Below, piece after piece: positions 12,986-14,415 of a stretch of 14,415 nucleotides of DNA. Made by a program: the position numbers and the translations under genes. The stretch is from CBDUQP01 sp965369385 (GTDB lineage: Bacteria; Planctomycetota; Phycisphaerae; SM23-33), in assembly GCA_965369385.1 (NCBI GenBank), contig CBDUQP010000096.1:1-14415 (forward strand), given 5' to 3'. Below the pieces are notes generated by a model. It ran no database searches, was not told where the DNA came from, and worked only from the letters and a program-made list of their open reading frames with translations. The first letter of the stretch is position 1, and every line of letters starts with the position of its first letter.

Positions 12986-14415
12986 GACCAAGGCACCCCC
13001 CAAGGCAAGTGCTAATTTCAAGAACGCCAAGGCTGAAGACGTCCTTGACGCGCTTGGCGAATCCTTTGGCGTGCAGTTTATCCAGGAGGTAACTCTCACA
13101 GAACCTCTGACCCTGTCGACAGACGGTGAGGTGTCCCTTGCGCAGATGGTAAGGATTCTGGACGCTGCATTACGTAGAAACGGTGCATCTGCCCGTCTTG
13201 AAGAAGGAGCGGTGCGCATTGTGCCCGTGAGCCTGGCTGCTGCCCGCGTGGAGCTGATTCGCCTGAAACACGCCGATCCGAAAGATGTTGCCAGAATCGT
13301 GCTCGAGCTTTTCCAGACTCGTGATCTCCTGAACGATACTAACCAGCAGAATGCCGAACTGGTCAAGAAGCTTGTGAGCCAGCTTGACAAGGAGAACATA
13401 TCCCTGCTTTCGGGCAAACTTCGCGTGTCGGCGGTTCCGTATCCGCGAATGAAAGCTGTTATTATTCGTGCTCCCGAAGCGGTGATCGGCGCGATCAAGC
13501 AGTTCATCATAAGTGAACTGGACACCCCCTCGCCGGTAGTGCCCAAGCCTCCGGTGAAACCCAAGCCCAAACCACCGGCCCCCAAGCCCAAACCGCTTCC
13601 GATAAAGACGCGGATATTCAAACCCAACTACGTGCCCGCTGCCTATATTTACAGTACTTCACGCCAGTTGCTGGGTATCGCTCCGTTCGTTGAGGGTCGC
13701 ACCAACAGGCTGATACTTCGCACGAACGATTACAGCCAGTTCGACAAGCTCGATGAACTGATAAAGCTGCTCGACGTGCCCGACTCGATACGTGAACAGA
13801 CCGACCATATCACGCTGAGCAACACTCGCGCCAGTTACGCCAAGAATATACTGATGCAACTGTTCGCCCGTTCTCGCGCCATGCCGTATACCGTCGAAGG
13901 CGCCAAGGCTCTGTCCGAAGACCAACGCAAAGAGAGAATAAAGGACGTGGCTGGGGGTTCACTCGCCGAAGAAGTGCGAGATGAAATTGCCGCCGAGTTC
14001 ATTAAGGCCGACATCGGCGCTCCGTTCGGGGCTGTTCATATCGTCGCTGACGACGAGAATAACGCGCTGATGGTTCGCACTTCCCCACAGAACATGGGAG
14101 TAATCAGACGTATCATCAAACAGCTCGACAAGCCTCGCACGCAGGTGTATATCAAGGTCTTTATCGTGGATGTTACGCTTGATGATACCATGGAGTTGGG
14201 GCTTGATCTCACCTACAACGATCTGGTCGGAGGATACAATAACGACGTTGGCGTTAACTTCAATGTTGATGCGCTCACTACCGGCGTCACATACAGTTTC
14301 ATCTCAAATAACTTCGGTGCTTTCTTCCGAATGCTGCAAGCTACCACTCGAATGGACGTGCTTTCCACGGTTCCCATTTTGACTTTGGACAATCGTCAGG
14401 CAATTGTTGAATTCG
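12894..14415 (+). CDS. gspD: Secretin GspD, 5' part (runs off the window)
   Basis: The outer-membrane channel subunit; 507 residues are visible with no stop. ATG 12894 gives a good signal peptide (MKFQRPQDR, then LLAVAVLGLAILL, with SAAG near 27-30) and has GAGG 12 nt upstream. An N0-like domain covers about 41-112 and an N1-like one 113-209. A Pro/Lys-rich linker (about 211-240, PKPPVKPKPKPP core) follows, then an N2-like domain (240-299). N3 (300-412) carries an insert of about 45 residues and ends NALMVRTSP...IIKQLDKPR. The secretin barrel begins near 416 with VYIKVFIVDVTL. The start is inside the lipoprotein gene, so translation is likely coupled. The internal linker is not typical of GspD. 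Confidence 0.92.
   Translation, partial: MKFQRPQDRLLAVAVLGLAILLPSLQSAAGETKAPPKASANFKNAKAEDVLDALGESFGVQFIQEVTLTEPLTLSTDGEVSLAQMVRILDAALRRNGASARLEEGAVRIVPVSLAAARVELIRLKHADPKDVARIVLELFQTRDLLNDTNQQNAELVKKLVSQLDKENISLLSGKLRVSAVPYPRMKAVIIRAPEAVIGAIKQFIISELDTPSPVVPKPPVKPKPKPPAPKPKPLPIKTRIFKPNYVPAAYIYSTSRQLLGIAPFVEGRTNRLILRTNDYSQFDKLDELIKLLDVPDSIREQTDHITLSNTRASYAKNILMQLFARSRAMPYTVEGAKALSEDQRKERIKDVAGGSLAEEVRDEIAAEFIKADIGAPFGAVHIVADDENNALMVRTSPQNMGVIRRIIKQLDKPRTQVYIKVFIVDVTLDDTMELGLDLTYNDLVGGYNNDVGVNFNVDALTTGVTYSFISNNFGAFFRMLQATTRMDVLSTVPILTLDNRQAIVEF

Noticed and set aside
12902..13627. 241-codon - strand ORF with Gly/Leu repeats
   Set aside because: It is the reverse reading of the gspD start and its Pro/Lys linker; gspD on the + strand has a signal peptide and secretin N-domains.

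Overview
The window holds most of a type II secretion system (T2SS) locus on the + strand, running off the right end, and a separate small group of genes on the - strand at the left. The organism is a moderately GC-rich Gram-negative bacterium: there are a secretin, a lipoprotein and a full pseudopilin set. I lean towards Planctomycetota (Phycisphaerae-like). The reasons are the gene order E-F-G-H-I-J-K-L-M-(C-like)-lipoprotein-D, highly divergent accessory subunits, and Thr-Thr-Arg-Pro linkers in two exported proteins, a style I associate with that group. This is inference from memory, not a search result.

Left part (1-2021, - strand). A WYL-domain transcriptional regulator (2006->1002) is followed by a zinc-ribbon membrane protein (915->364) and then an unrecognised acidic protein cut by the window edge (290->1). 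Spacings are 86 and 73 nt, so they could be co-transcribed. The regulator is preceded by two dyad-symmetric sequences and a weak promoter-like match, consistent with autoregulation.

Middle (2022-2797). This is about 775 nt of non-coding DNA between the divergent regulator and secretion genes. It contains stacked inverted repeats, the most striking being a roughly 106-nt compound inverted repeat at 2255-2360 built around near-identical 21-bp arms. It looks like a REP/MITE-type repeat. Promoter calls for the secretion operon are weak.

Right part (2798-14415, + strand). gspE (ATPase), gspF (platform), gspG (major pseudopilin), then gspH, gspI, gspJ and gspK (minor pseudopilins) are tightly packed, mostly with overlapping or near-touching ends. 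A 172-nt gap after gspK carries mutually exclusive hairpins and a nested dyad. The second block follows: gspL (PilM+PilN-like), gspM (PilO-like), a GspC/PilP-like protein with two tandem HR-like domains, a lipoprotein of unknown function, and gspD (secretin, N-terminal 507 residues). The start of gspD lies 92 nt inside the lipoprotein gene.

Working together: GspE powers assembly through GspF, GspL and GspM. GspG with the GspH/I/J/K tip forms the pseudopilus. The C-like protein probably bridges the inner membrane to the GspD channel. The lipoprotein is well placed to be a pilotin or secretin accessory. No prepilin peptidase (GspO) is in the window. Unusual points are Cys and Ala instead of Gly at the -1 position of the GspJ and GspH cleavage sites, the duplicated HR-like domain, a Pro/Lys-rich linker inside the secretin N-domains, an enlarged GspK, and the overlapped lipoprotein tail.
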